A DNA stretch of 47,534 nucleotides from positions 1 to 47,534 of the forward strand of contig JAILRH010000002.1 of assembly GCA_024698345.1 (NCBI GenBank), given 5' to 3'. Source of the DNA: Lachnospiraceae bacterium. Its GTDB lineage: Bacteria > Bacillota > Clostridia > Lachnospirales > Lachnospiraceae. This document shows, piece by piece, positions 16,830-25,395 of the stretch (position 1 is its first letter; the number at the start of each line of letters is the position of its first letter). A program made the position numbers and the translations under genes. The notes under the pieces were generated by a model. The model worked only from the letters and a program-made list of their open reading frames with translations, was not told the DNA's origin and did not search any database.

Positions 16830-18113
16830 ATGGCAAAGAAGAATTTGGAAACAATTTGTATTCAGGGTGGATGGAATCCGCAGAAGGGTGATCCAAGAGT
16901 ATTACCTATTTTCCAGTCTACAACATTTAAGTATGACACATCTGATCAGATGGGCAAACTTTTTGATTTGGAAGATACAGGATATTTTTATACAAGACTT
17001 GCAAATCCAACAAATGATGCAGTTGCAGCAAAGATTTGTGAGTTAGAAGGTGGTGTGGCAGCTATGCTTACATCATCAGGACAGGCAGCAAACAATTATG
17101 CGGTAACTAATATCTGTGAAGCTGGAGATCATCTTGTATGCTCAACACAGATTTACGGTGGAACATTCAATCTCTTCGGTGTGACTTTGCAGAAATTTGG
17201 AATCGAGGTAACATTTGTTGATCCTGATGCTTCAGAGGAAGAGTTAAACGCAGCATTTAAGGAAAATACTAAAGCAATGTTTGGTGAGACAATCTCAAAT
17301 CCATCAGGCGCAGTACTTGATATTGAAAAATTCGCAAGAGTTGCACATGCTCATAATGTTCCGCTTATTGTGGATAACACATTTGCAACACCTATCAACT
17401 GCAGACCTTTTGAGTGGGGAGCAGATATTGTAACACATTCAACAACAAAGTATATGGACGGACATGCAATGGCTGTAGGCGGATGTATTGTTGACAGCGG
17501 TAATTTTGACTGGATGGCTTACGGGGATAAGTTCCATGGACTTACAACACCTGATGAGTCATATCACGGACTTACATATGCTGAGAAGTTTGGAAAAGGT
17601 GCGTTTATCACAAAGGCTACAGCACAGCTTATGAGAGACCTTGGTTCAATCCAGTCACCAATGAATGCATTCCTTACAAATATCGGTCTTGAGACATTGC
17701 ACTTGAGAATGCCACGTCACTGCGAGAATGCAATGAAGGTTGCAACTTACTTAAAGAACAATGACAAGGTAGCTTGGGTAACTTACGCAGGACTTGAGGG
17801 AGACAAATACCATGACCTTGCAAAGAAATATATGCCTAACGGAACATGCGGAGTAATTGCTTTTGGACTTAAAGGCGGAAGAGAAGAATCAATTAAGTTC
17901 ATGGATAATCTTGAGTTTATTAAGATCGTTACACACGTTGCTGATGCAAGAACCTGTGTGCTTCATCCTGCAAGTCATACACACAGACAGATGTCGGACG
18001 AACAGTTGCTTGAAGCAGGAGTTAAGCCTGATTTAATCAGATTGTCAGTAGGTATTGAGAATGCTGATGATATTATTGCAGATATTGAGCAGGCTTTAAA
18101 CAAATATGTTTAG
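16830..18113 (+). CDS. metY: O-acetylhomoserine sulfhydrylase (aminocarboxypropyltransferase) MetY
   Basis: This 427-residue Cys/Met-metabolism PLP enzyme begins ETICIQGGWNP and has PIFQSTTFKYDT, the PLP-site Lys207 in THSTTKYMDGHA, and a C-terminus LIRLSVGIENADDIIADIEQAL that is normal for the family. It would make homocysteine from O-acetylhomoserine and sulfide, and can also act on O-acetylserine. The length and the insertion pattern fit MetY rather than the shorter MetB/MetC. GGAGG precedes ATG 16830. The 122-bp gap upstream shows no S-box or T-box that I can recognise. Its last codons overlap the start of hisA. Confidence 0.92.
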   Translation: MAKKNLETICIQGGWNPQKGDPRVLPIFQSTTFKYDTSDQMGKLFDLEDTGYFYTRLANPTNDAVAAKICELEGGVAAMLTSSGQAANNYAVTNICEAGDHLVCSTQIYGGTFNLFGVTLQKFGIEVTFVDPDASEEELNAAFKENTKAMFGETISNPSGAVLDIEKFARVAHAHNVPLIVDNTFATPINCRPFEWGADIVTHSTTKYMDGHAMAVGGCIVDSGNFDWMAYGDKFHGLTTPDESYHGLTYAEKFGKGAFITKATAQLMRDLGSIQSPMNAFLTNIGLETLHLRMPRHCENAMKVATYLKNNDKVAWVTYAGLEGDKYHDLAKKYMPNGTCGVIAFGLKGGREESIKFMDNLEFIKIVTHVADARTCVLHPASHTHRQMSDEQLLEAGVKPDLIRLSVGIENADDIIADIEQALNKYV

Positions 18114-18903
18114 ACCATGTATTGATATTCACAATGGAAAAGTCAAGCAGTTAGTTGGCGGAACTCTTAAGGATGAAGGAGATTACGCCAAAGAGAATTT
18201 TGTGGCAGATAAAGGAGCTGATTATTTTGCTTCGTTATATAAGGAAAAGGGGCTTAAGGGTGGTCACATCATTATACTGAATCACAAGGATTCAGAGTAT
18301 TATGAGGCAACAAAAGCTCAGGCTATGAAAGCACTTTCTACCTATAAGAATGGAATGCAAATTGGCGGAGGAATAAACGATTTAAATGCAGGAGAATTTC
18401 TTGCTGCAGGTGCATCTCATATAATAGTTACGTCCTTCGTTTTTAAAGACGGAGTAATTGATATGGACAATCTAAATAAACTTGTAGATGCCGTATCAAA
18501 GGAACATATAGTGCTGGATTTGAGCTGCAGAAAAAAAGACGGCTTGTATTACATTGTTACTGACAGATGGCAGAAGTTTACCGATACAGTGTTAAATGAA
18601 GAAAATCTCAATTTCCTATCCGGATACTGCGATGAATTGCTGATTCATGGAGTTGATGTTGAAGGAAAGGGAAGTGGAATGGACTTAGAACTGGTTAATT
18701 TGCTTTCTGACTGGAAACAGAAAAATAAGGATAAGTGTGATATAACATATGCAGGAGGAATCTCTTCCATTGAAGATATAGATGCGTTCAATGAGTGCTC
18801 AAAAGGCATGATTGATTATACTATAGGAAGCGCATTGGATTTGTTCGGTGGAGAATTGTCTTTTGAAGAGATTGTTGAATACGACAAATCTAATAATAAA
18901 TAA
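18106..18903 (+). CDS. hisA: Phosphoribosylformimino-AICAR ribotide isomerase, eukaryote-type HisA
   Basis: This 265-residue TIM barrel catalyses the fourth step of histidine synthesis. The N-terminus FRPCIDIHNGKVKQLVGGTLKD, GGHIIILN, IGGGINDLNA, VLDLSCRKKDG and YAGGISSIEDI resemble the fungal/plant HIS6 type rather than the usual bacterial HisA (about 240 residues). Asp7 in CIDIHNG is the likely first catalytic acid. ATG 18106 lies inside the last codons of metY (8-bp overlap), so translation is probably coupled; no separate binding site is obvious. It is outside any his operon in this window. The presence of this HisA type in some Clostridia is known; the link with metY is what the sequence shows here. 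Confidence 0.88.
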   Translation: MFRPCIDIHNGKVKQLVGGTLKDEGDYAKENFVADKGADYFASLYKEKGLKGGHIIILNHKDSEYYEATKAQAMKALSTYKNGMQIGGGINDLNAGEFLAAGASHIIVTSFVFKDGVIDMDNLNKLVDAVSKEHIVLDLSCRKKDGLYYIVTDRWQKFTDTVLNEENLNFLSGYCDELLIHGVDVEGKGSGMDLELVNLLSDWKQKNKDKCDITYAGGISSIEDIDAFNECSKGMIDYTIGSALDLFGGELSFEEIVEYDKSNNK

Positions 18904-18953
18904 AGTAAGATTAAAAGTAGCTTAATATAAGGTGAAATATAATGATAATGTAA

Positions 18954-19002
18954 GGGCTGTTGCGCCAGTGAGATAATCAATCACTGATGTGACAGCCTTT
19001 TG
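18954..19002 (+). terminator. Intrinsic terminator after the cysK-metY-hisA unit
   Basis: GGCTGT (18955-18960) pairs with ACAGCC (18992-18997) and CAGTGA (18966-18971) with TCACTG (18981-18986). The 5-base stretches between them form mostly wobble pairs. TTTT follows. Confidence 0.8.
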
Positions 19003-19054
19003 GTATAGTATCTCTTGTATTATTGTCGTAGTTAATTGTTAGTTTATGATGTTT

Positions 19055-19103
19055 CAGCTTTTTAGTTAAATAATGTTTTCAACTTTTTAGTTAAATAATG
19101 TTT
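19055..19103 (+). repeat. Two 25-bp direct repeats upstream of uppP
   Basis: CTTTTTAGTTAAATAATG with flanking bases is repeated at 19055 and 19080, directly before the uppP promoter. Copies differ by one or two bases. Confidence 0.75.
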
Positions 19104-19106
19104 GGC

Positions 19107-19135
19107 TTGAAATCATATTATAATAATAGTAAAAT
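19107..19135 (+). promoter_or_regulatory. Predicted promoter of uppP-ftsK
   Basis: TTGAAA at 19107-19112, a 17-bp spacer and TAAAAT at 19130-19135. It lies immediately after the 25-bp repeats. Confidence 0.6.
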
Positions 19136-19171
19136 AGGATTATCTATGGTTAGATGATGTAGGAGGGATAA

Positions 19172-20077
19172 ATGGCGGAAGTATTAGAATTATTGAAAGC
19201 TATTTTTTTAGGTTTTGTACAGGGTGTTACAGAGTTTCTCCCGGTTAGCAGTTCAGGACATCTGGCTATTTTTAAGCAGATTCTTGGAATGGGAGATGTT
19301 GGAATATCCTTTGATATATTATTACATTTAGGTACGTTGATGGCAGTTTTTGTCTGTTATTGGAGAGATATATTGAGGCTTTTTCTTGAGGGACTTGGTA
19401 TATTGGCAGACTCGATTTCTAATATTATTATATTTATTAGAAAGAAGACTGATAAACAATATGCGAATGTTAGATACAAGAGAGTAATAAGAACTGCTTA
19501 CAGAAAGTTTGCGCTGCTTGTTATTGTATCAACCATTCCAACAGGAATTATTGGCATTCTTGGTAAGGATTTGATTGAACAGGCGGGGCAGAACTTATTG
19601 GTTCCGGGAATTTGTCTTTTGATAACGGCGACTTTGCTTCTTATCTCTGATAACCTTCCGGACGGCAACAAGACGCCAAAGAATGTGTCTTATGCCAGTG
19701 CCATTTTTGTCGGTATTGCGCAGGGAATTGCAACTTTACCGGGTATTTCCCGCTCCGGTACATCCATTACTGCAGAACTTGTATGTGGATTCAGGCGTGA
19801 TTTTGCGGTAAAATACTCATTTATAATGTCTATTCCGGCTATTCTTGGAGCTGCTATATTGGATCTGAAAGATTTTGGTAGTGAGGGTCTTGGAACACTT
19901 GACTATGTCAATTACATTGTGGGAGCAATAACCGCAGGCATTGTTGGATACATATGCATCAAGAAGATGTTAGATTTTGTAAAGGGAAAGAAATTTAAAT
20001 ATTTTGCATATTACTGTTATGTTTTGGGAAGCATCTGCATAGTTGCATTTGCCTTTAACGTAATTAAGATGAATTAG
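19172..20077 (+). CDS. uppP: Undecaprenyl-diphosphate phosphatase UppP (BacA)
   Basis: This 301-residue polytopic membrane protein dephosphorylates undecaprenyl diphosphate so the lipid carrier of peptidoglycan precursors can be reused. The two family active-site motifs are present: GVTEFLPVSSSGHL (Glu21 and the following serines) and PGISRSGTS (Arg194). It is somewhat longer than many UppP proteins because of a basic stretch at about residues 85-110. AGGAGG precedes the ATG. The stop TAG overlaps the ribosome binding site of ftsK, so the two genes form a unit. Confidence 0.95.
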   Translation: MAEVLELLKAIFLGFVQGVTEFLPVSSSGHLAIFKQILGMGDVGISFDILLHLGTLMAVFVCYWRDILRLFLEGLGILADSISNIIIFIRKKTDKQYANVRYKRVIRTAYRKFALLVIVSTIPTGIIGILGKDLIEQAGQNLLVPGICLLITATLLLISDNLPDGNKTPKNVSYASAIFVGIAQGIATLPGISRSGTSITAELVCGFRRDFAVKYSFIMSIPAILGAAILDLKDFGSEGLGTLDYVNYIVGAITAGIVGYICIKKMLDFVKGKKFKYFAYYCYVLGSICIVAFAFNVIKMN

Positions 20078-20089
20078 GAGGACTTTTTT

Positions 20090-22828
20090 GTGGCTAACAC
20101 AAAGAAAAAAGGAACAGGAAAATCGAATACGAGAAAGCGTGCTACTTCAAAAACTAAGAGAAACAGGCGAAGTACTGAACAGATAAAAAGAAAACTGGAT
20201 ATCTGGCTTATCTGTTCACTGATGGCAGCAATATTTCTGATGCTTTGCAATTTTGGAATATTAGGACCTGTTGGAAATGCATTCTCGGGAGTGATGTTTG
20301 CATTGTTTGGAACAATGGCTTATATTTTCCCGTTATACCTGCTTTTTGTTGTATGGTTTGCAGCGCTGATGTATGGTGATGAAAAGGTAGTGCCCGTGAC
20401 TGTTGAGGTTTCGGTAATCTATTTATGTCTTGGCATAATATCTCAGTTTATATACAAGAACGAAGTTGAAGACTACTTTTTCTGGGAATTGATGACTACA
20501 TGCGCAAAGGAGAGAATAGGTGGAGGTCTCTTTGGTGGAGAATTCTATCTTGCCTTTTCTAAACTTTTCACTGATGTCGGCGGAGTGATAATAACCGCAA
20601 CTATAATTGTTGCTATGCTTGCTCTTTTGTTCTCGGCATCCATAGTCAGATGGATTAGTGATTACAGAGAGGGAAGCGACGACAGAGAAGAAGAGAGAGA
20701 ACAGTACAGAAAGTACAGAGAACAGATTAGACAGAATAAGAGTCAGGCCAGAGAAGAGAGAGAAAAGCAGAGACAGGCAGAACGAATTGAGAGAAAAAGA
20801 AGAGAGGCTATGCGAACAGCCCCTAAATTTACTGGAGTTGATTTCAATGAACTTACAATCGGGGAGAATAACAAAGAATCCCAAATTGAGGACATACATG
20901 AAATAAAAGGTCAAAAGATTAATATAGAAGGAATAGAACCATCTTTCTCAGGACATGTTGATATTGAGGATGAACCTTATACATATTATGAGAGTGATAA
21001 AAAGTCAGGCAGATCAAATGGTGTTATAAATGATAGCAGAAATAATACTTCAAAAAATAACAAAACTACTGACTGGAACAACACCAAGCAAGATAGTGGA
21101 GTGATAAATATTAATATCACCGGTCATGATATGGCAGAGGAGGAAGAAGATCATTCTACAGATGGAGAATTCACTCCAAAAGAGAGAATTGAAGTCAGTG
21201 AAAGCGCAAAGCGTACTATGGCGAGAAATCCATACAGCAAGACCAGCCTTTCACCTGCTTCTGTAACCGCTACGGTTGGCGATGCAAACGACATGATAGA
21301 AAGACCAACTGCGGATACCAGTCATACTCCGGAAGTTGAGGTGAAACCGGCACAGCCTGCAAAGAAGAAAAAGATGAGATATGTCAGACCAAGAACTGAT
21401 CAGCTTCTCACAAAGAATCCGGGCAGTGCTCATGGAACCTCGAAAGAGGAATTGCTTGAGACTGCAGGAAAGCTTCAGATGATTCTCAAACAGTTCGGTG
21501 TTAATGTTACAGTGACAAATGTTTCGAGAGGACCTTCTGTAACAAGATATGAACTTCAGCCTGAGATTGGAACAAAAGTTTCAAAGATTACATCTTTGAC
21601 GGATGATATCAAGTTGAACCTTGCAGCTTCCGATATTCGTATAGAAGCACCTATACCGGGAAAGGCAGCTGTAGGTATAGAAGTTCCAAATAAGGGAAGA
21701 GATACAGTTTATATCAGAGACCTGATTGAGTCAAAAGAACTAAAGGAGAACAAGTCAAAGATTGCTTTTGCGGCAGGTAAAGATATCTCAGGAAAAGTAA
21801 TTGTTGCAGACATTGCAAAGATGCCTCATATGCTTGTTGCCGGAACAACCGGTTCAGGAAAGTCTGTATTTACAAACTCGATTATTATGAGTATTTTGTA
21901 TAGGGCAACACCTGATGAAGTTAAGCTTCTCATAGTGGATCCAAAGGTTGTTGAGTTTGGAATATACAATGGAATTCCACATCTGATTACACCGGTAATA
22001 ACCGATCCAAAGAAGGCAGCTGGTGCACTTAACTGGGCGGTGGCTGAAATGTCTGACAGATACAAGAAGTTTGCAGCCACCGGAACAAGAGATCTCAAGG
22101 GTTATAACGAGGCGATTGAAAATGGAGAGTACGAGGGCGATGAAAAGCCTGATAAATTGCCACAGATTGTTATTATTATTGACGAGCTCGCAGATCTTAT
22201 GATGGTTGCTGCAAAGGATGTTGAAGATGCAATCTGCAGACTTGCTCAGCTTGCTAGAGCAGCGGGCATTCATCTTGTAATTGCAACCCAGAGACCTTCT
22301 GTTGACGTAGTAACAGGACTTATCAAAGCAAATATTCCATCAAGAGTTGCCCTTCTTGTTTCGTCGGGAACGGACTCAAGGACTATTATAGATATGAATG
22401 GAGCAGAGAAACTTCTCGGAAACGGTGATATGTTATTCTATCCTTCGGGATATGTAAAACCCGTGAGATTGCAGGGGGCCTTTGTTTCAGACGATGAGGT
22501 GAAGAACACTGTTGAATTCCTGAAAAATAACTGCGGAGAGGTTGAATACAACGACGCAGTAAACACTGCCATGGTTGCCGATTCAGAGGAAGGCGAAGAA
22601 GGCGGTAATGACGGAAAAGACGCTTATTTTGTGGAAGCAGGAAGACTTGTAATTGAAAAACAAAAAGGCTCTACAAGTATGATACAAAGAAGTTTCAGAG
22701 TTGGATTTAACAGGGCGGCTCGCATCATGGAACAGTTGTATGATGCAGGAGTTGTAGGACAGGAAGAGACAAACAAACCGAGAAGAGTTCTCATGACACT
22801 GGATGAATTTGATGAGAGATTCTCGTGA
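20090..22828 (+). CDS. ftsK: DNA translocase FtsK/SpoIIIE
   Basis: The 912-residue product is the septal DNA pump that clears chromosomal DNA at division. The N-terminus is strongly basic (1-35), followed by several membrane segments to about residue 190. A charged, low-complexity linker runs to about 440. The motor domain has Walker A GTTGSGKS (585-592) and Walker B VIIIDELADLMM (about 690-701). A C-terminal winged-helix gamma domain (SMIQRSFRVGFNRAARIMEQL) binds orienting sequences. Translation starts at GTG 20090 behind TAGGAGG, which overlaps the uppP stop. Whether it acts in vegetative division or sporulation cannot be told from the sequence. Confidence 0.95.
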   Translation: MANTKKKGTGKSNTRKRATSKTKRNRRSTEQIKRKLDIWLICSLMAAIFLMLCNFGILGPVGNAFSGVMFALFGTMAYIFPLYLLFVVWFAALMYGDEKVVPVTVEVSVIYLCLGIISQFIYKNEVEDYFFWELMTTCAKERIGGGLFGGEFYLAFSKLFTDVGGVIITATIIVAMLALLFSASIVRWISDYREGSDDREEEREQYRKYREQIRQNKSQAREEREKQRQAERIERKRREAMRTAPKFTGVDFNELTIGENNKESQIEDIHEIKGQKINIEGIEPSFSGHVDIEDEPYTYYESDKKSGRSNGVINDSRNNTSKNNKTTDWNNTKQDSGVININITGHDMAEEEEDHSTDGEFTPKERIEVSESAKRTMARNPYSKTSLSPASVTATVGDANDMIERPTADTSHTPEVEVKPAQPAKKKKMRYVRPRTDQLLTKNPGSAHGTSKEELLETAGKLQMILKQFGVNVTVTNVSRGPSVTRYELQPEIGTKVSKITSLTDDIKLNLAASDIRIEAPIPGKAAVGIEVPNKGRDTVYIRDLIESKELKENKSKIAFAAGKDISGKVIVADIAKMPHMLVAGTTGSGKSVFTNSIIMSILYRATPDEVKLLIVDPKVVEFGIYNGIPHLITPVITDPKKAAGALNWAVAEMSDRYKKFAATGTRDLKGYNEAIENGEYEGDEKPDKLPQIVIIIDELADLMMVAAKDVEDAICRLAQLARAAGIHLVIATQRPSVDVVTGLIKANIPSRVALLVSSGTDSRTIIDMNGAEKLLGNGDMLFYPSGYVKPVRLQGAFVSDDEVKNTVEFLKNNCGEVEYNDAVNTAMVADSEEGEEGGNDGKDAYFVEAGRLVIEKQKGSTSMIQRSFRVGFNRAARIMEQLYDAGVVGQEETNKPRRVLMTLDEFDERFS

Positions 22829-22900
22829 CAAGATATTAATGACAGATAATTGCAGATGTAATAAGACACTGTAAGATAATTAAAACAATTAAGGTATTTT

Positions 22901-22991
22901 AAAATGCTATATGAAATTTATAGATTAAATTAAGATGCTATATGAAATTTACAGATTAAATTAAGAAGCTATAAAAAATATAGATGAAAAG
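22901..22991 (+). repeat. 31-bp tandem repeat upstream of fhs (two good copies plus a degenerate third)
   Basis: 22901-22931 and 22932-22962 share the core ATGCTATATGAAATTTA and differ at two positions. 22963-22991 is a diverged third copy. The rest of the 191-bp ftsK-fhs gap is AT-rich and shows no clear promoter or terminator. Confidence 0.8.
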
Positions 22992-23019
22992 ATAATAAAA
23001 GATATAGAGGAGAAATGAT

Positions 23020-24690
23020 ATGAAGACTGATATTCAGATTGCACAGGAAGCGAAGATGCTTCCAATCAAAGAAGTAGCAGAGAAGATTGGACTTACAGAG
23101 GATGATTTAGAATTATACGGAAAGTACAAGGCAAAGATTTCAAACGAATACTGGAATCAGATTAAAGATAATGAAGACGGTAAGCTTGTCCTTGTAACAG
23201 CTATCAATCCAACACCTGCAGGCGAAGGTAAGACTACAGTAACAGTTGGTCTTGGCGAAGCATTAGGACAGCTCAATAAGAAGTCCATCATCGCTTTGAG
23301 AGAGCCTTCTCTTGGACCATGTTTTGGTATCAAAGGTGGAGCAGCAGGCGGCGGATACGCACAGGTAGTACCTATGGAAGATCTCAATCTTCATTTTACA
23401 GGTGACTTTCATGCCATAACATCTGCAAATAACCTTCTTGCCGCTCTTCTTGATAACCACATCCAGCAGGGAAATGTTTTGAACATTGATCCTAATCAGG
23501 TAGTGTGGAAGAGATGTGTTGATATGAACGACAGAGTTCTCAGAAACATTGTTGTTGGACTTGGAAGAAAGACAGATGGTGTTGTAAGAGAAGATCACTT
23601 TGTAATCACAGTTGCTTCAGAGATAATGGCAATTCTCTGCCTTGCTAATGACATGGCAGATTTGAAGGATAAACTTGGAAAAATAGTAGTTGCTTACACA
23701 TATGACGGAGAGCCTGTAACTGCAAAGCAGATTAATGCGGTAGGTTCAATGGCTGCGTTGTTAAAAGATGCAATCAAGCCAAATCTTATTCAGACTTTAG
23801 AGCACACACCTGCACTTGTTCACGGTGGACCATTTGCGAATATTGCTCATGGATGTAACTCTGTAAAGGCTACAAAGACAGCACTCAAGATGGCGGATAT
23901 CGTAGTTACTGAAGCGGGATTCGGAGCAGATCTTGGAGCAGAAAAATTCCTTGATATCAAGTGCAGAAAATCAGGACTCAAGCCTGATGCCATCGTGCTT
24001 GTTGCCACAGTCAGAGCACTTAAATACAACGGTGGAGTTGCAAAGGCAGATCTTAATGAGCCAAATGTGGAAGCATTAAAGAAAGGTATAGTAAACCTTG
24101 AAAAGCACATTGAAAACCTGCAGCAGTTTGGTGTACCTGTAGTGGTAACACTTAACTCATTTATTACAGATACAAAAGAAGAGACAGATTTTGTTCAGAA
24201 ATTCTGTGAAGAAAGAGATTGTGAATTTGCCCTTGCAGAAGTTTGGGAAAAAGGCGGAAAAGGCGGAATTGAACTTGCAAATAAAGTTATTAAGACATTA
24301 GAAGAAAAGCCTTCAAACTTCAAAGTGTTATATGAAGATGAAGCAACACTCGAAGAAAAAATTGAGACAGTTGCAACAAAGATTTACGGCGCAGACGGAG
24401 TGACATACTCAGCAGAAGCAAAGAAAGCACTTGCTAAGATTACAGAGATGGGATATGGAAATCTTCCTGTATGTATGGCAAAAACACAGTATTCACTTTC
24501 TGATGACCAGACTAAACTCGGAAGACCTACAGGCTTTGAAATCAATATCAGAGAGGTGTATGTTTCAGCCGGAGCAGGATTTGTTGTTGCAATTACAGGA
24601 AGCATTATGACAATGCCTGGATTATCTAAGACACCTGCAGCATACGGAATCGATGTTACAGATGAGGGTGTAATCACCGGATTATTCTAG
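23020..24690 (+). CDS. fhs: Formate--tetrahydrofolate ligase
   Basis: The 556-residue product makes 10-formyl-tetrahydrofolate from formate, THF and ATP, feeding purine synthesis and initiator-tRNA formylation, and acting in acetogenesis where present. The P-loop-like [18 protein letters not shown] (GEGKTT from residue 68), [15 protein letters not shown] and the C-terminal [17 protein letters not shown] are diagnostic, and length is normal. GAGGAG precedes the ATG. The partner gene folD lies downstream in the same direction but is separated by a 705-bp repeat-filled region, so the two may not share one transcript. Confidence 0.97.
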   Translation: MKTDIQIAQEAKMLPIKEVAEKIGLTEDDLELYGKYKAKISNEYWNQIKDNEDGKLVLVTAINPTPAGEGKTTVTVGLGEALGQLNKKSIIALREPSLGPCFGIKGGAAGGGYAQVVPMEDLNLHFTGDFHAITSANNLLAALLDNHIQQGNVLNIDPNQVVWKRCVDMNDRVLRNIVVGLGRKTDGVVREDHFVITVASEIMAILCLANDMADLKDKLGKIVVAYTYDGEPVTAKQINAVGSMAALLKDAIKPNLIQTLEHTPALVHGGPFANIAHGCNSVKATKTALKMADIVVTEAGFGADLGAEKFLDIKCRKSGLKPDAIVLVATVRALKYNGGVAKADLNEPNVEALKKGIVNLEKHIENLQQFGVPVVVTLNSFITDTKEETDFVQKFCEERDCEFALAEVWEKGGKGGIELANKVIKTLEEKPSNFKVLYEDEATLEEKIETVATKIYGADGVTYSAEAKKALAKITEMGYGNLPVCMAKTQYSLSDDQTKLGRPTGFEINIREVYVSAGAGFVVAITGSIMTMPGLSKTPAAYGIDVTDEGVITGLF

Positions 24691-24695
24691 GTTTA

Positions 24696-24719
24696 TTTCG
24701 TAAAGTATATTTTTTGAAA
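24696..24719 (+). repeat. Palindromic motif, left flank of the fhs-folD repeat block
   Basis: The 24-bp sequence with core TAAAGTATATTTTTTG matches the reverse complement of 25313-25336 at 22 of 24 positions, and the direct orientation at 20 of 24, because both copies are themselves near-palindromes. It begins 5 bp after the fhs stop. Confidence 0.7.
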
Positions 24720-24724
24720 TGGAT

Positions 24725-24769
24725 ATACGATGCTTTCAAAATAACCGTTTCGCATTATATGAATGTTTT
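24725..24769 (-). repeat. 45-bp dispersed repeat, copy 2 (inverted relative to 10726-10770)
   Basis: It matches the reverse complement of the truB-ribF copy at 44 of 45 positions. It is placed directly after the left palindrome and before the 64-bp array. Similarity fades at both ends. Confidence 0.88.
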
Positions 24770-24845
24770 TTCTAAAAATTGAGTCATTACTTAAAGGACT
24801 ATTTTCAAAAGCAAGGTAGGGAATTTTGTTGCAAAAGTTATATCC

Positions 24846-25200
24846 GACAACCCATATGAAGAAAATTCAAAATGGGATGTAAGGAATTTCCGAGGGAAAA
24901 GTTAGTGCTGACAACCCATATGAAGAAAATCCAAAATGGGATGTAAGGAATTTCCGAGGAAAAAGTTAGTGCTGACAACCCATATGAAGAAAATCCCAAA
25001 AGGGATGTAAGGAATTTCCGAGGAAAAAGTTAGTGCTGACAACCCATATGAAGAAAATCCCAAATGGGATGTAAGAAATTTCTGACAGAAAAGTTAGTGC
25101 TGACAACCCATATGAAGAAAATCCCAAAAGGGATGCAAGAAATTTCTGACAGAAAAGTTATGCCTGACAACCCATATGAAAAAAATCCCAATAGGGATGT
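24846..25200 (+). repeat. 64-bp tandem repeat array, five full units and one degenerate
   Basis: Units start with GACAACCCATATGAA at 24846, 24910, 24974, 25038, 25102 and 25166. The first five are exactly 64 bp. Each holds an ATCCC...GGGAT hairpin (a 14-bp palindrome ATCCCAAATGGGAT in unit 4; eroded in units 1-2) and a second small palindrome, TTTCCGAGGAAA in units 1-3 or TTTCTGACAGAAA in units 4-5. A further eroded remnant is visible near 25231-25265. No spacers, so it is not a CRISPR array. 64 is not a multiple of 3, so it is not a coding repeat. Confidence 0.95.
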
Positions 25201-25312
25201 AAACATAATGAAATCAAGTTTAATAAGCATACATCCCCCAAATGAATTTTGCCAAAAGGGATATATAATGTAGAAATCCTTAGGTATAACTATAAATTAG
25301 ATTATGTGCTTG

Positions 25313-25336
25313 TTTCAAAAAGTATACTTTATGAAA
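25313..25336 (+). repeat. Palindromic motif, right flank of the fhs-folD repeat block
   Basis: A 24-bp near-perfect palindrome centred on AAAGTATACTTT with TTTCA/TGAAA ends. It is paired with 24696-24719 across the array. A possible -35 TTGACT at 25342 follows, but I see no convincing -10 for folD. Confidence 0.7.
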
Positions 25337-25395
25337 TGTCGTTGACTTATAGAGGAAAAGTAAAATAATAGAAATAGTAGAGAGGAGAATGTATA

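Noticed and set aside
22829-23019. THF riboswitch upstream of fhs (and likewise before folD)
   Set aside because: I could not find the conserved THF aptamer strands in either gap; they hold tandem repeats and AT-rich sequence.
24846-25200. 64-bp array considered as a CRISPR array
   Set aside because: Units are directly adjacent without unique spacers, the unit is too long, and no cas gene is near.
25064-25273. Short open frames on both strands inside the 64-bp repeat array
   Set aside because: The unit length (64) changes frame at every copy, there is no ribosome binding site, and the peptides only reflect the repeat.
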